From Pseudodesulfovibrio cashew (GTDB lineage Bacteria; Desulfobacterota; Desulfovibrionia; Desulfovibrionales; Desulfovibrionaceae), in assembly GCF_009762795.1 (NCBI RefSeq), contig NZ_CP046400.1:969501-1033500 (forward strand): a stretch of DNA of 64,000 bases. Direction: 5' to 3'. Shown piece after piece: positions 27,659 through 37,167 of this stretch. A program made the translations under genes and the position numbers. Positions within the stretch are counted from its first letter, which is position 1, and each line of letters begins with the position of its first letter. The notes beneath the pieces were generated by a model. That model searched no databases. It was not told where the DNA came from and worked only from the letters and a program-made list of their open reading frames with translations.

Positions 27659-28434
27659 GACCACCCCTCCCCGAACGGGTTGTCATCCTCGCCGGAATCC
27701 TCGTCCTCATCGTCATCCACCCCTGCCACGCCGAGCGTTCCGCCCGGCCCTTCCGGGTCGTACCAGCTGGAGTCTCCATCCATGACCACGCGGCCACCCT
27801 CCAGGTGGAGGATGCGGGCGTCGGGCACGCATTCCAGAACCTCGCGGCTGTGCGTGGCCATGATGACCGAGGTGCCGTAGGTGTGGAACTGCTTGAAAAT
27901 TTCCATGAGATGCATGGTCAGGTCGAAGTCCAGATTGCCGGTTGGCTCATCGGCCAGGATCAGCTCCGGGTTGGCGACCATGGACCGGGCGATGGCCACC
28001 CGCTGCTGTTCGCCGCCGGAGAGCCGCTCGCACAGGGAGTAGGACTTGGCCTCCAGGCCCATGGCCCGGATGATGGCCCGCACCCGGCGCTCCAGGTGCG
28101 TCCGGGGCATACCCCGGACCTCCAGGGCCATGGCCACGTTGTCGAAAACCGTCCGCTTGGGCAGGATCTTGAAATCCTGAAAGACCACGCCGACCTTGCG
28201 CCGCAGCAAAGGCACCTGACGCCGCTTCAGCCGGTTCAGCTCCATGCCCGAAACCACGGCACGACCGCGCGTCACCGGCAGCGCTCCGTAGAGCAGCCGC
28301 AACAGCGTGGTCTTGCCAGCGCCCGAATGGCCGGTCAAAAACAGGAATTCGCCCTTGGCCAGCGAAAAGGAGACATCCTTGAGCGCCCAGTACGAACCGA
28401 AGTTGTGCGACAGACGCTCCACTTGCACCATCAT
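27655..28434 (-). CDS. ftsE: FtsE-like cell-division ABC ATPase
   Basis: The 259-residue protein contains Walker [10 protein letters not shown] (about 35-43), a Q-loop in VFQDFK, signature LSGGEQQ (about 139-145), and Walker [10 protein letters not shown] (about 158-166), as in FtsE. An unusual acidic tail after about residue 235 is rich in Asp and Glu ([12 protein letters not shown]), which is longer than in typical FtsE and may mediate contact with a partner. It is transcribed before ftsX. The two start codons at 28434 and 28431 are both possible. Confidence 0.9.
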   Translation of the reverse strand: MMVQVERLSHNFGSYWALKDVSFSLAKGEFLFLTGHSGAGKTTLLRLLYGALPVTRGRAVVSGMELNRLKRRQVPLLRRKVGVVFQDFKILPKRTVFDNVAMALEVRGMPRTHLERRVRAIIRAMGLEAKSYSLCERLSGGEQQRVAIARSMVANPELILADEPTGNLDFDLTMHLMEIFKQFHTYGTSVIMATHSREVLECVPDARILHLEGGRVVMDGDSSWYDPEGPGGTLGVAGVDDDEDEDSGEDDNPFGEGWS

Positions 28435-28570
28435 GCCGTCGGTGTACCTTGACCCGCCATTTTTGTACAGGGGCGGTCCGCCAGGAACGGGATTTCTCCC
28501 TCATGGCAGGCAGCGTTTAGGCGCAGGCCGGAGGCGGCCCCCTCACGCCCGAGATGGGGAAAAGTCGACA

Positions 28571-28607
28571 AAGGGCGGCCAACCGACAGGTCAGCCGCCC
28601 TTTTTTG
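28571..28607. terminator. Strong hairpin terminator (bidirectional-looking)
   Basis: A 10-bp stem AAAGGGCGGC/GCCGCCCTTT (28571-28580 and 28595-28604) lies between the ftsE start and the Sel1 gene's stop at 28648. It is followed by TTTTTT on the plus strand and by TTTGTCGACTTTT on the minus strand. It most likely ends the minus-strand Sel1 transcript. The plus-strand T-run raises the question of a plus-strand transcript in 28440-28570. Confidence 0.8.
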
Positions 28608-28647
28608 CATCAAACAACCGCAGGCAAAGCGAGCCCAGAGGCGCTCT

Positions 28648-29424
28648 CTACCGCCGTGCCCCGATCCAGGCGTTGGCCTGGTCGGCGGCCTCGTTCATTT
28701 CGTCCTTGGTCATCTCCTTGGTGACCAGCATCAGGAGCTGGTTGGCCCGGGGATGGCCCTGGCTCCCGGCGATGGCAAACCACTTGCAGGCCTGGACGCG
28801 GTCCGGCTTGCCCGCGATACCGGAGAGGAACACCTCTCCCAGGGCAACCTGGGCTTCGAGGAAATTGTGGTCGGCGGACCGGATGAGCAGTTCCTTGCCT
28901 TGCTGCACGTCGCGTTTCACGAACTGTCCGGCGAGATAGAGCACGGCCAGATTGTACTGACTGGGCGCGTCCTCGTTATGGGCGGCGCGCTTGAGCCACT
29001 GGACCAGTTTGCCGGTGTCCTTTTCCACGCCCTCGCCCTGTGCGTAGGCCAGGGCCATGACGGCCTGGGCGCGTGGCATGTCCTGCTCGGCGGCAGCCCG
29101 AACCAGGGCGATGCCCTTTTGCGTGTCCTGGGCCACCCCTTTGCCCCCCAGGTACATGAGACCGAGGGTGAACTGCGCCTCACGCTGGCCCTGATCGGCG
29201 GCCTTGGCGGCCCACTCCATGGCCTTGTCCACGTCCCGCTCCACAGTGACGCCTTCGAAGTACATGCGCGCCAGTTGATACTGGGCTGCGGGATCGCCCT
29301 CTCGAGCGGCGGTTTTTATCTCCGCGCCCAACTCGGGCATGGGGAAGGAGAAGCAGAGGTAGGGAATGACGGCGAGAAAAACGAAGGAGTAGACTGTGGT
29401 ATAAACCATTCGAAACAGCGGCAT
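28648..29424 (-). CDS. Sel1-repeat protein with N-terminal membrane anchor
   Basis: The 258-residue protein has a hydrophobic segment near residues 8-26 (signal peptide or anchor). It is followed by about five Sel1/TPR-like repeats with the A-x-x-x-L-(A/G)-x-x-Y pattern: AAQYQLARMYFEG, AQFTLGLMYLGGKG, AQAVMALAYAQGEG, SQYNLAVLYLAGQF, and AQVALGEVFLSG. Sel1 proteins scaffold protein-protein contacts, often in the envelope. It lies between the helicase-exonuclease gene and ftsE. The ribosome site is AAGGAT. A function in envelope assembly is inferred only from family. Confidence 0.85.
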   Translation of the reverse strand: MPLFRMVYTTVYSFVFLAVIPYLCFSFPMPELGAEIKTAAREGDPAAQYQLARMYFEGVTVERDVDKAMEWAAKAADQGQREAQFTLGLMYLGGKGVAQDTQKGIALVRAAAEQDMPRAQAVMALAYAQGEGVEKDTGKLVQWLKRAAHNEDAPSQYNLAVLYLAGQFVKRDVQQGKELLIRSADHNFLEAQVALGEVFLSGIAGKPDRVQACKWFAIAGSQGHPRANQLLMLVTKEMTKDEMNEAADQANAWIGARR

Positions 29425-29595
29425 GATTACATCCTTGGGTTGGGGTTGCCGGAGTGTTCAATAACGCACGAATGCCGCGTTGACGGAAAAAGTGCAAGCC
29501 GAACCGCCCGGCGGACCGCCGCCGGACACGGGTTGCTCTCGCGTCCTTCGCGGGCTCGGCAGAGGGTTGCCCGATATTTTCCCTTCACCACGACG

Positions 29596-32475
29596 CTACC
29601 AGTCCACGGGCAGCTTGACCTTTTGCCCGGCCTTGTTGGTGAAGAAGACGTGCCCGTTTTCGCGCCCGAAGAGATAGACGTCGCGGGTGACGGCCACATC
29701 CTGCCGGCAGTATTCGGTGATCAGGTCCAGGCGGCCCTCCTTCCACCACTTGAGGGCCTGGAGGCCGTCCGCGGACTTGCCGATGTCCAGAGTGGCCTGG
29801 GCCACGTTGTCCAGCTTGAGCCGGTAGCCCAGCCGGTTGTTGATCTCCACCAGCAGGTCGAGATTGGGCAGGGAGCGAAAATTGAAGGGGTGGAGCCCAC
29901 CCAGGACCGCGTAGTCGAATTTCACGTGGTTGAAGCCGATGACCAGGTCAAAGTCCTTCAGGTGGGACACCAGGTCGTCCATCCGGTCCTGCTCGTAGTC
30001 GTGCATGGCGCCGTCCTCCGAATCGTAGACGCAGGCAATGGACACGCCCATGCGGTCGGCGCGGTTCCAGCCGCCCACCTCGTCGGCGGAGTAGCGGGTC
30101 TCGATATCGAGCACGCCGTAGCGTTTGGGAGCGGGCCGTTTCAGATCTATGCCGGGGAGATTCACGTCGATGTCCTTTGGTTCGATGGCCTTGGGGTCGC
30201 CGTGCAGGATCGCTTCCAGCACGAACTGGGCGGCGCGCTTGTCGATGGGCCGGTTGCCGGACCCGCACTTGGGCGAATGCACGCAGGACGGGCAGCCCAG
30301 CTCGCACTCGCAGCCCGTTATGGTACGCAGCGTGGTTTCGACCAGCTCTCCGGCCTTGTCAAAGGCCTGGCGGGTCAGCCCTGCTCCGCCCGGCATGCCA
30401 TCATAGATGAAAACCGCCGGTCCATCCACCTGCGGGTGCATGGGCGTGGAGATGCCGCCCAGGTCGTTGCGGTCGGTCATGACCAGCAGGGGCAGCATGC
30501 CGATGGCGGCGTGCTCGAAGGCGTGGATGCCGCCCATGAAGTGGAGGAACTCGTCCTCGCAGCGGCGGCGGATCTCGTGCCCCACCTCGAACCAGACGCC
30601 CTCTGTCTCGAAGACCAGCGGCGGGAGGTCCAGTGGGGTGATGCCGAGCAGCTTGCCGCCGCGCACGCTGCGCTTTTCGTAGCCGGTGATCTGCTCGGTG
30701 ACCCTGAGCCGCCCGAAGTAGACGCGGGTGCCGAAGCACGCCTTCTGTCCGAGGACCTCCAGGATGTCGGTGCTCTTGCTGCCGCGCACCTTGGTGTAAT
30801 AGCCCACCCGCTGGCGCACCGAGCGGACGGCCTTGGCTCCGAGGTCCAGGTCGGTGACCACGTAGGTCTCGCCCCGGTGCAGGTAGACCGCGCCGGGGTG
30901 GGTCTCGCGGTAGGCGCGGAACTCGTCGATGGTTCCGATGACAGGAGCCTTGCCGCCCTGGGTATTGTCCTCGATGTGCAGAGAGCGGCCAGCGCCGCGC
31001 AGGTCCACTTCCCGATGCGGCCGTTTGCGGTGGGAGACAATCTCGGCGGCGTGGCCGGGCAGGTCGCCCGCCACTTCGAAGAGCACGCCCCGCTCCACCA
31101 GCTCCTCCACGCGGGTTTCGATGTCCGGCTCGCGCAGGAAGGTCTCGGCCCGACGCAGGGTCAGCTCGGCGGACGCGCAGACCAGGTGGCGGTCCATGAT
31201 CACCGGGTTGTACGGGTTGAGCATGGCCGACTCGGGCGGACGGGAGAAGAAATCGTCCGGATTGCGCATGAAATACTGGTCCAGGGCGTCCTCCTGGGCT
31301 ACCAGGGCGACCACGGAGTCGCGCGTCGAACGCCCCACCCGACCGCCGCGCTGGTGGGTGGCCATGACCGAGCCGGGGTAGCCGACCATGATGCAGACGT
31401 CGAGGCCGCCGATGTCGATGCCCAGCTCCAGGGCCGAGGTGGAGATGACCGCCAGCAGGTCCCCGTCGGCCATGCGCATCTCGATCTCGCGCCGCTCCTC
31501 GGGCAGGAATCCGGCGCGGTAGGCGGAGATACGCCCCTTGTACTTGCCGCTCTTTTCGGCGGCCCACAGGGCGATGAGTTCGGTCAGCTTTCGCGACTGG
31601 CAATAGACGATGGTGCGCAGATCCCGGGCCAGGGCGGCCTGAAGAAGCTGTATCGCGGCCTGAGCCGGGGAGCCGTCCGGGTTGAGAAAAATCATGTGCC
31701 GCCCGCCCCTGGCCGCGCCCGATTCGAGGATGGGGTGGACCTCCAGGCCGGTAAGCAGGTGGCAGAGCTCAACGGGGTTGCCGATGGTGGCCGAGCAGAA
31801 GACGAAGGTGGGGTGCGCGCCGTAGTATTCGCACAGCCGGAGCAAACGGCGGAAGACCATGGCCATGTGCGAGCCCATGACGCCCCGGTAGGTATGCACT
31901 TCGTCCACCACGATGTGGGTCAGGCCGGACAGGAACTCGGCCCAGGAGGCGTGGTGGGGGAGCATGGACAGGTGGACCATCTCCGGGTTGGACAGGATGA
32001 CGTTGGGCGGCGAGTTGCGGATCTTCTTGCGAAAATGCGGCGAGGTGTCCCCATCGTAGATGGCGGCCGTGGGGCGGCGCTCCTCCGGGAGGAGGGCGGC
32101 CAGTTCGTTGAACGCCTTGAGCTGGTCCTGGGCCAGGGCCTTGAGCGGAAAGAGATAGAGGGCCTTGGCCTCGGGGTCGGCCAGACAACGCTCCATGACC
32201 GGCAGGTTATAGGTCAGGGTCTTGCCCGAGGCCGTGGGCGTGGCGGCCACCACGTGGCGTCCGGCGCGCACGTAGTCGGCGGCCTCGGCCTGATGGGAGT
32301 AGAGCCGCTCGATGCCCATGAGCGAAAGGGCGTGACGGAGGGGCGCGCTCAGCGGACGACGAGGCTCGGCATACCGGGAGTCCGCGCCATCCAGAATTCG
32401 ATGGTGCGCCACCTGATGCGCCATGCGCTCGCTTTCCAGCAATGCAGTGACATAGTGTTCTACTGTCTTGTCCAC
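29596..32475 (-). CDS. DEAD/DEAH helicase fused to a DnaQ-like exonuclease (MrfA-MrfB fusion)
   Basis: This 959-residue protein begins with an SF2 helicase: motif I TPTASGKT (about 79-86), DEVH (about 193), and a helicase C-terminal half. It then has a DUF1998-like region with a cysteine cluster at 722, 724, 728, 731 and 737, as in MrfA (YprA). A DEDD exonuclease domain follows (about 785-959), with D790-x-E792, N-HVKF-D854, and Y922-x3-D926. MrfA and MrfB are separate proteins in Bacillus subtilis that repair mitomycin C damage; here they are one chain. The Tyr before the last Asp suggests a DEDDy exonuclease. It starts at GTG 32475 with a weak ribosome site. The HD-GYP regulator diverges from it. 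Confidence 0.85.
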   Translation of the reverse strand: MDKTVEHYVTALLESERMAHQVAHHRILDGADSRYAEPRRPLSAPLRHALSLMGIERLYSHQAEAADYVRAGRHVVAATPTASGKTLTYNLPVMERCLADPEAKALYLFPLKALAQDQLKAFNELAALLPEERRPTAAIYDGDTSPHFRKKIRNSPPNVILSNPEMVHLSMLPHHASWAEFLSGLTHIVVDEVHTYRGVMGSHMAMVFRRLLRLCEYYGAHPTFVFCSATIGNPVELCHLLTGLEVHPILESGAARGGRHMIFLNPDGSPAQAAIQLLQAALARDLRTIVYCQSRKLTELIALWAAEKSGKYKGRISAYRAGFLPEERREIEMRMADGDLLAVISTSALELGIDIGGLDVCIMVGYPGSVMATHQRGGRVGRSTRDSVVALVAQEDALDQYFMRNPDDFFSRPPESAMLNPYNPVIMDRHLVCASAELTLRRAETFLREPDIETRVEELVERGVLFEVAGDLPGHAAEIVSHRKRPHREVDLRGAGRSLHIEDNTQGGKAPVIGTIDEFRAYRETHPGAVYLHRGETYVVTDLDLGAKAVRSVRQRVGYYTKVRGSKSTDILEVLGQKACFGTRVYFGRLRVTEQITGYEKRSVRGGKLLGITPLDLPPLVFETEGVWFEVGHEIRRRCEDEFLHFMGGIHAFEHAAIGMLPLLVMTDRNDLGGISTPMHPQVDGPAVFIYDGMPGGAGLTRQAFDKAGELVETTLRTITGCECELGCPSCVHSPKCGSGNRPIDKRAAQFVLEAILHGDPKAIEPKDIDVNLPGIDLKRPAPKRYGVLDIETRYSADEVGGWNRADRMGVSIACVYDSEDGAMHDYEQDRMDDLVSHLKDFDLVIGFNHVKFDYAVLGGLHPFNFRSLPNLDLLVEINNRLGYRLKLDNVAQATLDIGKSADGLQALKWWKEGRLDLITEYCRQDVAVTRDVYLFGRENGHVFFTNKAGQKVKLPVDW

Positions 32476-32565
32476 GGGGGCGGATGGTAGTACGCCATAA
32501 CTGGTGAATCAATATAATTGTCCGGTCCGACATTTTGCCGCATGGTAGTGCCGAGGAGAACCGTT

Positions 32566-34005
32566 GTGCCGACAAACAGATATGCTGCAAAACAAGCCGA
32601 TCCGATAGAGCCCGCCCGAATTCTCGTGGTGGACGACTCCAGCTCGGTTCGCTACGCGCTGGACAAGAGCCTGAGCGAGGCGGGTTTCGCGGTCTCCCTG
32701 GCCGTGGACGGAGAGGAAGGGCTGCGCTACGCCGTGGAGCAGGACTTCGACCTGGTCATCACGGACATCGACATGCCGAACATGGACGGGTTTGAGCTCT
32801 GCGCCAGACTCAAGGGCGAATTCAAGACTTCGCACATCCCGATCATCGTCCTCTCGACCCGGGACTCGGACGAGAACGTGGAGCAGGGTTTCCGCCTGGG
32901 CGTGGACGCCTACCTGTCCAAGGGCGGGGACATGGATGAAAACATCCAGCGGATCAAGGATATCCTGCAGGCCCGCAGCTTCCTGACCGGCAGCCGCATT
33001 CTGGTGGTGGACGACTCCTCCAGCGTACGCCTGTTCCTCCAGTCCGACCTCGAGGAGGAAGGATTCGTGGTGCAGACGGCGGAAAACGGACGCGAAGCCA
33101 TGGACCTCTTGCCCGGATTCAAGCCCGACCTGGTCATCACGGACCTGATGATGCCCGAAATGGACGGTGCGGAGCTGTGCCGGGCCATCAAGAAGTCCAA
33201 GGAATACGGCTCGTTGCCGGTCATCGTCATGTCGTCCCTGGGCGACAAGCCGGTCATGCGCCGACTGATGCGCGAAGGCGCCGCCTCTTTCCTGGTCAAG
33301 CCGTTCACCACGGCGCAGATTTCCATTGTCATCGAAGAGGTCTTCTCCTCCAACTTCCGGTTGCTGCTGGAAGAGAAGGAACGGCTGCGCATGGAGCATG
33401 AGCTGACTCTCGCGGCCATCGCCAGCCTGGTCCAGGCCCTGGAAGCGCGCGACCCCATGACACGCGGCCACTCCGAACGCGTGGCCCGCATCGCCGTGGG
33501 CATCGGCGGAGAACTCGGGCTATCCCGCTTTGAGCTGGACCGCCTGCTGCTCATCGGCCAACTGCACGACCTGGGCAAGATCGGCGTACGCGACAACGTG
33601 CTGCTCAAGAAGGACCGGCTCGACGACGTCGAATACGAACACGTCAAGGACCACTCCAACGTGGTGGCCGATATCCTGCGGCCCATCAAAAGCCTGCACG
33701 ACATCCTGGAGGTCACGCTCTATCACCATGAGCGCTGGGACGGGAAGGGCTACCCCGCCGGACTCAAGGGCGAAGACATCCCCTTCAACGCCCGCCTGGT
33801 GGCCGTGGCCGACGTGTACGAGGCCATCACCTCGGAGCGGCCCTACCGCGACTCCATGCCCCGCCGGGTGGCTGTGGACATCATTACGGAAGAGCGGGGC
33901 AGGCAGCTCTGCCCCACCTGCGTGGACGCCTTCCTGGCCTGGTTCGAACGCACGGGCGGCAACATGGATATCCCCGAGGAGTTCCGGCAGGACTACGAAA
34001 GCTGA
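32566..34005 (+). CDS. Dual-receiver HD-GYP response regulator
   Basis: The 479-residue protein has two receiver domains, each with DDSSSVR then an Asp phospho-acceptor (DLVITDIDMP in the first; DLVITDLMMP in the second). It is followed by an HD-GYP domain with HSERVA, HDLGKIGV and HHERWDGKGYP. HD-GYP domains hydrolyse cyclic di-GMP (or cGAMP). The two receivers imply input from a phosphorelay. The GTG start at 32566 has GAGGAGAACC before it, which is better than the upstream alternatives at 32518 and 32542. The gene diverges from the helicase-exonuclease gene. Confidence 0.88.
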   Translation: MPTNRYAAKQADPIEPARILVVDDSSSVRYALDKSLSEAGFAVSLAVDGEEGLRYAVEQDFDLVITDIDMPNMDGFELCARLKGEFKTSHIPIIVLSTRDSDENVEQGFRLGVDAYLSKGGDMDENIQRIKDILQARSFLTGSRILVVDDSSSVRLFLQSDLEEEGFVVQTAENGREAMDLLPGFKPDLVITDLMMPEMDGAELCRAIKKSKEYGSLPVIVMSSLGDKPVMRRLMREGAASFLVKPFTTAQISIVIEEVFSSNFRLLLEEKERLRMEHELTLAAIASLVQALEARDPMTRGHSERVARIAVGIGGELGLSRFELDRLLLIGQLHDLGKIGVRDNVLLKKDRLDDVEYEHVKDHSNVVADILRPIKSLHDILEVTLYHHERWDGKGYPAGLKGEDIPFNARLVAVADVYEAITSERPYRDSMPRRVAVDIITEERGRQLCPTCVDAFLAWFERTGGNMDIPEEFRQDYES

Positions 34006-34106
34006 CAGCGCCTCTGGCCTGCAGACTCCGGGAACGGTTCGCCTTGCGCCGGAGGTCCGGTTGCGGTAGGGTTCCACAATCCCTGAACTCCAACCGCCCG
34101 GCCGCC

Positions 34107-35444
34107 ATGAAGATCCTCAAGCTCATCAAGTCCCATCAGACCATGACCCTGCTCGTCTACGGAGGAGCCGCCCTGCTGCTGTGCGCAGCAGTCTGGGTCG
34201 CCTACCAGTATGTCGAACCCCTGCCGCCGAACAAGGTGACCATCGCCACGGGCGGGCCCTCGGGCGCCTATGCCAAGTACGCCAGGGAATACGCAGATTA
34301 TTTCGCGAAACAGGGCTTTGAGCTGGAGATTATCGAGACCAAGGGCTCCATGGACAACCTGGCGCAAATGAGCGCGGAGAACAGCACCATCGACGCGGCC
34401 TTCATGCAGGGCGGCATCACCACGCCCGAGGAGCACCCGGACCTGCAAAGTCTCGGCTCCCTCTACTACGAGCCCATCTGGCTCTTCCATTCCCGGCGCG
34501 CCGGGCTCAAGAACCTGACCAGCCTGAAGAGGAAGCGGGTGGCCATCGGGGCCGAGGGCAGCGGCACCGCTCATGTGGTCGCCCGTCTGCTGGAAGAAAA
34601 CGGGATCACTGCGGAAAACTCCCACCTGATCGACATGGGCGCTGGCGAGGCCGCTCCGGAGCTGGTCAAGGGCAAGCTGGACGCACTGTTCGCCATAGCC
34701 GGGACCCGGTCCGCCGTGGTCGAGAGCCTGACAAGACCCGACAGCCGTGTGCGGCTGCTCTCCTTTGACCGGGCCGAGACCTACGCGCGATCCCATCCCT
34801 ACCTGACCAAGCTGACCCTGCCGCGGGGCGGCATCGATCTGGCCCTGGACGTGCCCGCCAAGGACGTCTCCCTGGTGGCGCCCACGGCCAACCTGGTGGT
34901 TCGGGAGGACCTGCACGGAGCCCTCAAATATCTCTTCCTGTTGGCCGCCGACGAGATCCACCGCAAGGGCGACATCTTTGCCAGGCCCGGCCAGTTCCCG
35001 AACAAGGAAGCCGTGCTCTTCCCGCTCAGCAGCGAGGCCGAGAGCTTCTACAAGAACGGCCCGCCCCTGCTCATGCGCTATCTCCCCTTCCAGCTCGCCG
35101 TGACCCTGGAACGGCTCAAGATCCTGCTCATTCCACTGCTGACCCTGCTGTATCCCCTGTTCAAGGTCACACCGCCCGCATACCGCTGGCAGATCCGCCG
35201 CCGCATCTTCAAATGGTACAAGGATCTCAAGGCGCTGGACATCAAGGCCTACGACACGACCTCGCCCGAAGAGGTCAGGGAGATGCTGGACGAACTCCTG
35301 GCCCTGGATAAACAGGTCATGGAGACGTCGGTCCCGCTTTCCTACATGGACTACATCTACTCCCTGCGCCTGCACATCCGGCTGATCCAGATACGCCTGG
35401 ACAAGATAGCCACGGGCAGCGACGGGGAGGAAGAGGCCGTCTAG
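34107..35444 (+). CDS. TAXI-type solute-binding protein with membrane anchors
   Basis: This 445-residue protein has an N-terminal membrane segment (about 14-33), then a TAXI periplasmic-binding domain (TIATGGPSGAYAKYAREYADYF near 43-64; VAIGAEGSGTAHVVARLL near 147-164). A C-terminal membrane segment is near residues 335-355, followed by a cytoplasmic helical tail. TAXI proteins normally bind glutamate-like ligands for TRAP transporters, but no TRAP permease gene is beside it. A membrane-tethered TAXI protein of this shape may instead sense the ligand. The ATG at 34107 lacks a clear Shine-Dalgarno sequence. Confidence 0.8.
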   Translation: MKILKLIKSHQTMTLLVYGGAALLLCAAVWVAYQYVEPLPPNKVTIATGGPSGAYAKYAREYADYFAKQGFELEIIETKGSMDNLAQMSAENSTIDAAFMQGGITTPEEHPDLQSLGSLYYEPIWLFHSRRAGLKNLTSLKRKRVAIGAEGSGTAHVVARLLEENGITAENSHLIDMGAGEAAPELVKGKLDALFAIAGTRSAVVESLTRPDSRVRLLSFDRAETYARSHPYLTKLTLPRGGIDLALDVPAKDVSLVAPTANLVVREDLHGALKYLFLLAADEIHRKGDIFARPGQFPNKEAVLFPLSSEAESFYKNGPPLLMRYLPFQLAVTLERLKILLIPLLTLLYPLFKVTPPAYRWQIRRRIFKWYKDLKALDIKAYDTTSPEEVREMLDELLALDKQVMETSVPLSYMDYIYSLRLHIRLIQIRLDKIATGSDGEEEAV

Positions 35445-35457
35445 GCCTCTGACCGGA

Positions 35458-36897
35458 CTACTGCATGGGCGGCGGTCCCATGCGCCCCTCGGGAACGCAG
35501 ACCGTGCCGTCCGGTGTATTCCGACAGATGCCGGACAGGGTGCCGTGGGGCGTACGCACCGTGCAGCCGTCGCCCAACTCCTTGTTTTCACAAGCCGTAT
35601 ACGCCTCCTCAGGCGGCCCTCCGCGCGGACGCATGCCCTGTTCCGACCCCTGACGCATGCCCTGTCCCTGCCTGCTTATGTTCGGATCGCCGCCCTTCCA
35701 CGCCGGGATCGGCAAATTCTCCGGCTCGATCATGGCCACCCCGCCATCGGTGACGCAACGGGCGTAGTTCAGGATGCGGATGTCGTCGCCCTGTGGGCCG
35801 TGGCCCTGGGGAAATCGGGCCGGGTTGCCGGATTTTGGATCGCTGCGCTGGGCTCCGGCGCCGTGGACGTCCAAAAACAGCTTGGCCGCGCTGCTCCCGG
35901 GCGGGGCGAAGTAGCCCATGGCCCGGCCAAAGGCCACGTAGACGGCCCTGTCCGGCCTGGGGCCGCTCAGATGTGTGGTCGAAGTCCAGAAATAGGACTC
36001 CGGCTCGGTGACGGCAAAGATCGGATCAATTGCCGCCGACCCGGTGGCTGGAGGCGAGCGGGTGTAATCCACGATGGACTGGAGCTCCTTGGCGTTCGGC
36101 AACCGCCAGTCCGTGCGTCCGCCGAGTTCCAAATTCTCGCAGTATGCCAGGGCCTGGCGCCAGTTTTTGGTTCCGCCACTGTCCTTCCGCTGCCAGGTCA
36201 GGCCTGTGGCCCGATCCGAGACCGTGCCGTCGCCGTTGTCCAGGAAATCGTTCTTCCCGTAGTTCGGGTTGCCGCGCACGAAGCGCATGAAGCGCCCTAG
36301 GCCGCGATGGTCGTACTGGGGATACCCCTTGATCCGGCCGTCCGCGAAGTTCACACCGAACGCGCTGGGGTTGCCGCCCAGAGTCTGTCCCCGGTAGACG
36401 GTGGAGGACCAGTCCTGGCAGTCGATGACGCGCTGCCCCTGGCTGGGATTGCCGTACTCGAAGCCGAAATAGCGGGTGTCCAGGTAGGGGATCGAGTCGC
36501 GCTCCCTGCCCTGGACCCAGCCGTTGAAGTCCATAAGCGAGTAGAGCTCCTTGATGGTGGGAGCGCGCCAGTCGTCATACCCGCCAACGCGGCAGCGGCG
36601 CACCTCGTCCATGGCCTTGTCCCAGGACATGCGCCCGCCCCTGGCCTTGACCCACATCAGGCCGGTGACCAGATCCGAAACAGTGCCGTCCCGGTTGTCC
36701 CTGTACCTGGCCCGGTTGCCTCGGTATTGGGCGTCCTGCCCGCGGAACGCCTCGTCAGGTCCGGGACAGGCGACCTGTCCCCTTTCGTCGAAGCAGGCGT
36801 CCTGGCCGGTATCCACCACGGGATAGCCCAGTCCCCACGCCTTTCCGGCCAGGGTGAACAGACAGAACATCAGGCAATAGAATCCTTTTTTCAGCAT
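35458..36897 (-). CDS. Secreted DUF1566 (Lcl-like) protein, two repeats
   Basis: The 479-residue protein has a signal peptide (about 1-22), then two DUF1566/Lcl domains with the repeating elements TVSDLVTGLMWVK...DDWRAPTIKELYSLMD and TVSDRATGLTWQRK...TDWRLPNAKELQSIVD. These domains occur in secreted surface proteins of Gram-negative bacteria. The C-terminal 90 residues are Pro-, Gly- and Gln-rich with several cysteines. It ends with the low-complexity segment QGQGMRQGSEQGMRP. The ATG at 36897 has AGGAGAC before it. It is probably an extracellular or envelope protein; ligand unknown. Confidence 0.8.
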   Translation of the reverse strand: MLKKGFYCLMFCLFTLAGKAWGLGYPVVDTGQDACFDERGQVACPGPDEAFRGQDAQYRGNRARYRDNRDGTVSDLVTGLMWVKARGGRMSWDKAMDEVRRCRVGGYDDWRAPTIKELYSLMDFNGWVQGRERDSIPYLDTRYFGFEYGNPSQGQRVIDCQDWSSTVYRGQTLGGNPSAFGVNFADGRIKGYPQYDHRGLGRFMRFVRGNPNYGKNDFLDNGDGTVSDRATGLTWQRKDSGGTKNWRQALAYCENLELGGRTDWRLPNAKELQSIVDYTRSPPATGSAAIDPIFAVTEPESYFWTSTTHLSGPRPDRAVYVAFGRAMGYFAPPGSSAAKLFLDVHGAGAQRSDPKSGNPARFPQGHGPQGDDIRILNYARCVTDGGVAMIEPENLPIPAWKGGDPNISRQGQGMRQGSEQGMRPRGGPPEEAYTACENKELGDGCTVRTPHGTLSGICRNTPDGTVCVPEGRMGPPPMQ

Positions 36898-37039
36898 TGC
36901 GTCTCCTGGTTGTGTTGCCAGTATACCCAACGCGCCGCCTCCCACAAGGTTGACAGGGCGGGCCTGTTAGGGCGGCGGAATCTCCCTCTTGCCAAACCGT
37001 CTTAATGTTTCTATAGTAACATTCCATTTGACCGATTCG

Positions 37040-37167
37040 GATTTGCCAATTCCCACGGACGGGAAGCGGAAAACCACGGGTCCCTCTGGAGTGAGCGAAA
37101 CGAAAGTTTCAGGGACGGCCGGGCTGCGATGTAACGCGCCACGGCCTTTTTTCATGGGAAAAAAGGC
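37040..37167 (+). ncRNA. Candidate structured leader (c-di-GMP-I/GEMM-like)
   Basis: Upstream of the small gene at 37193, the sequence GGAAAACCACGGG followed later by GGCCGGGCTGC (37067-37129) resembles the core of GEMM/c-di-GMP-I riboswitches, which place CCACGGG and GCCGGG-TGC-like strands around a P2 stem. The intervening part forms a hairpin GTCCCT/AGGGAC enclosing a GAAAC-GAAA-GTTTC stem. A separate hairpin GCC-TTTTTT/AAAAAA-GGC (37144-37167) follows, before a strong ribosome site (TAGGAGGGAGAC). The match to the 5' part of the motif is imperfect, so the call is a candidate only. Confidence 0.35.

Noticed and set aside
28440-28607. A small RNA ending at the plus-strand T-run
   Set aside because: No convincing plus-strand promoter was found; TTGACC near 28450 lacks a -10 box. 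The hairpin is explained as the terminator of the minus-strand Sel1 gene.
28753-32490. A 1245-codon open frame on the plus strand
   Set aside because: It lies antisense to the helicase-exonuclease and Sel1 genes, is rich in Val/Gly/His as antisense frames of GC-rich genes are, and has no recognisable domain or ribosome site.
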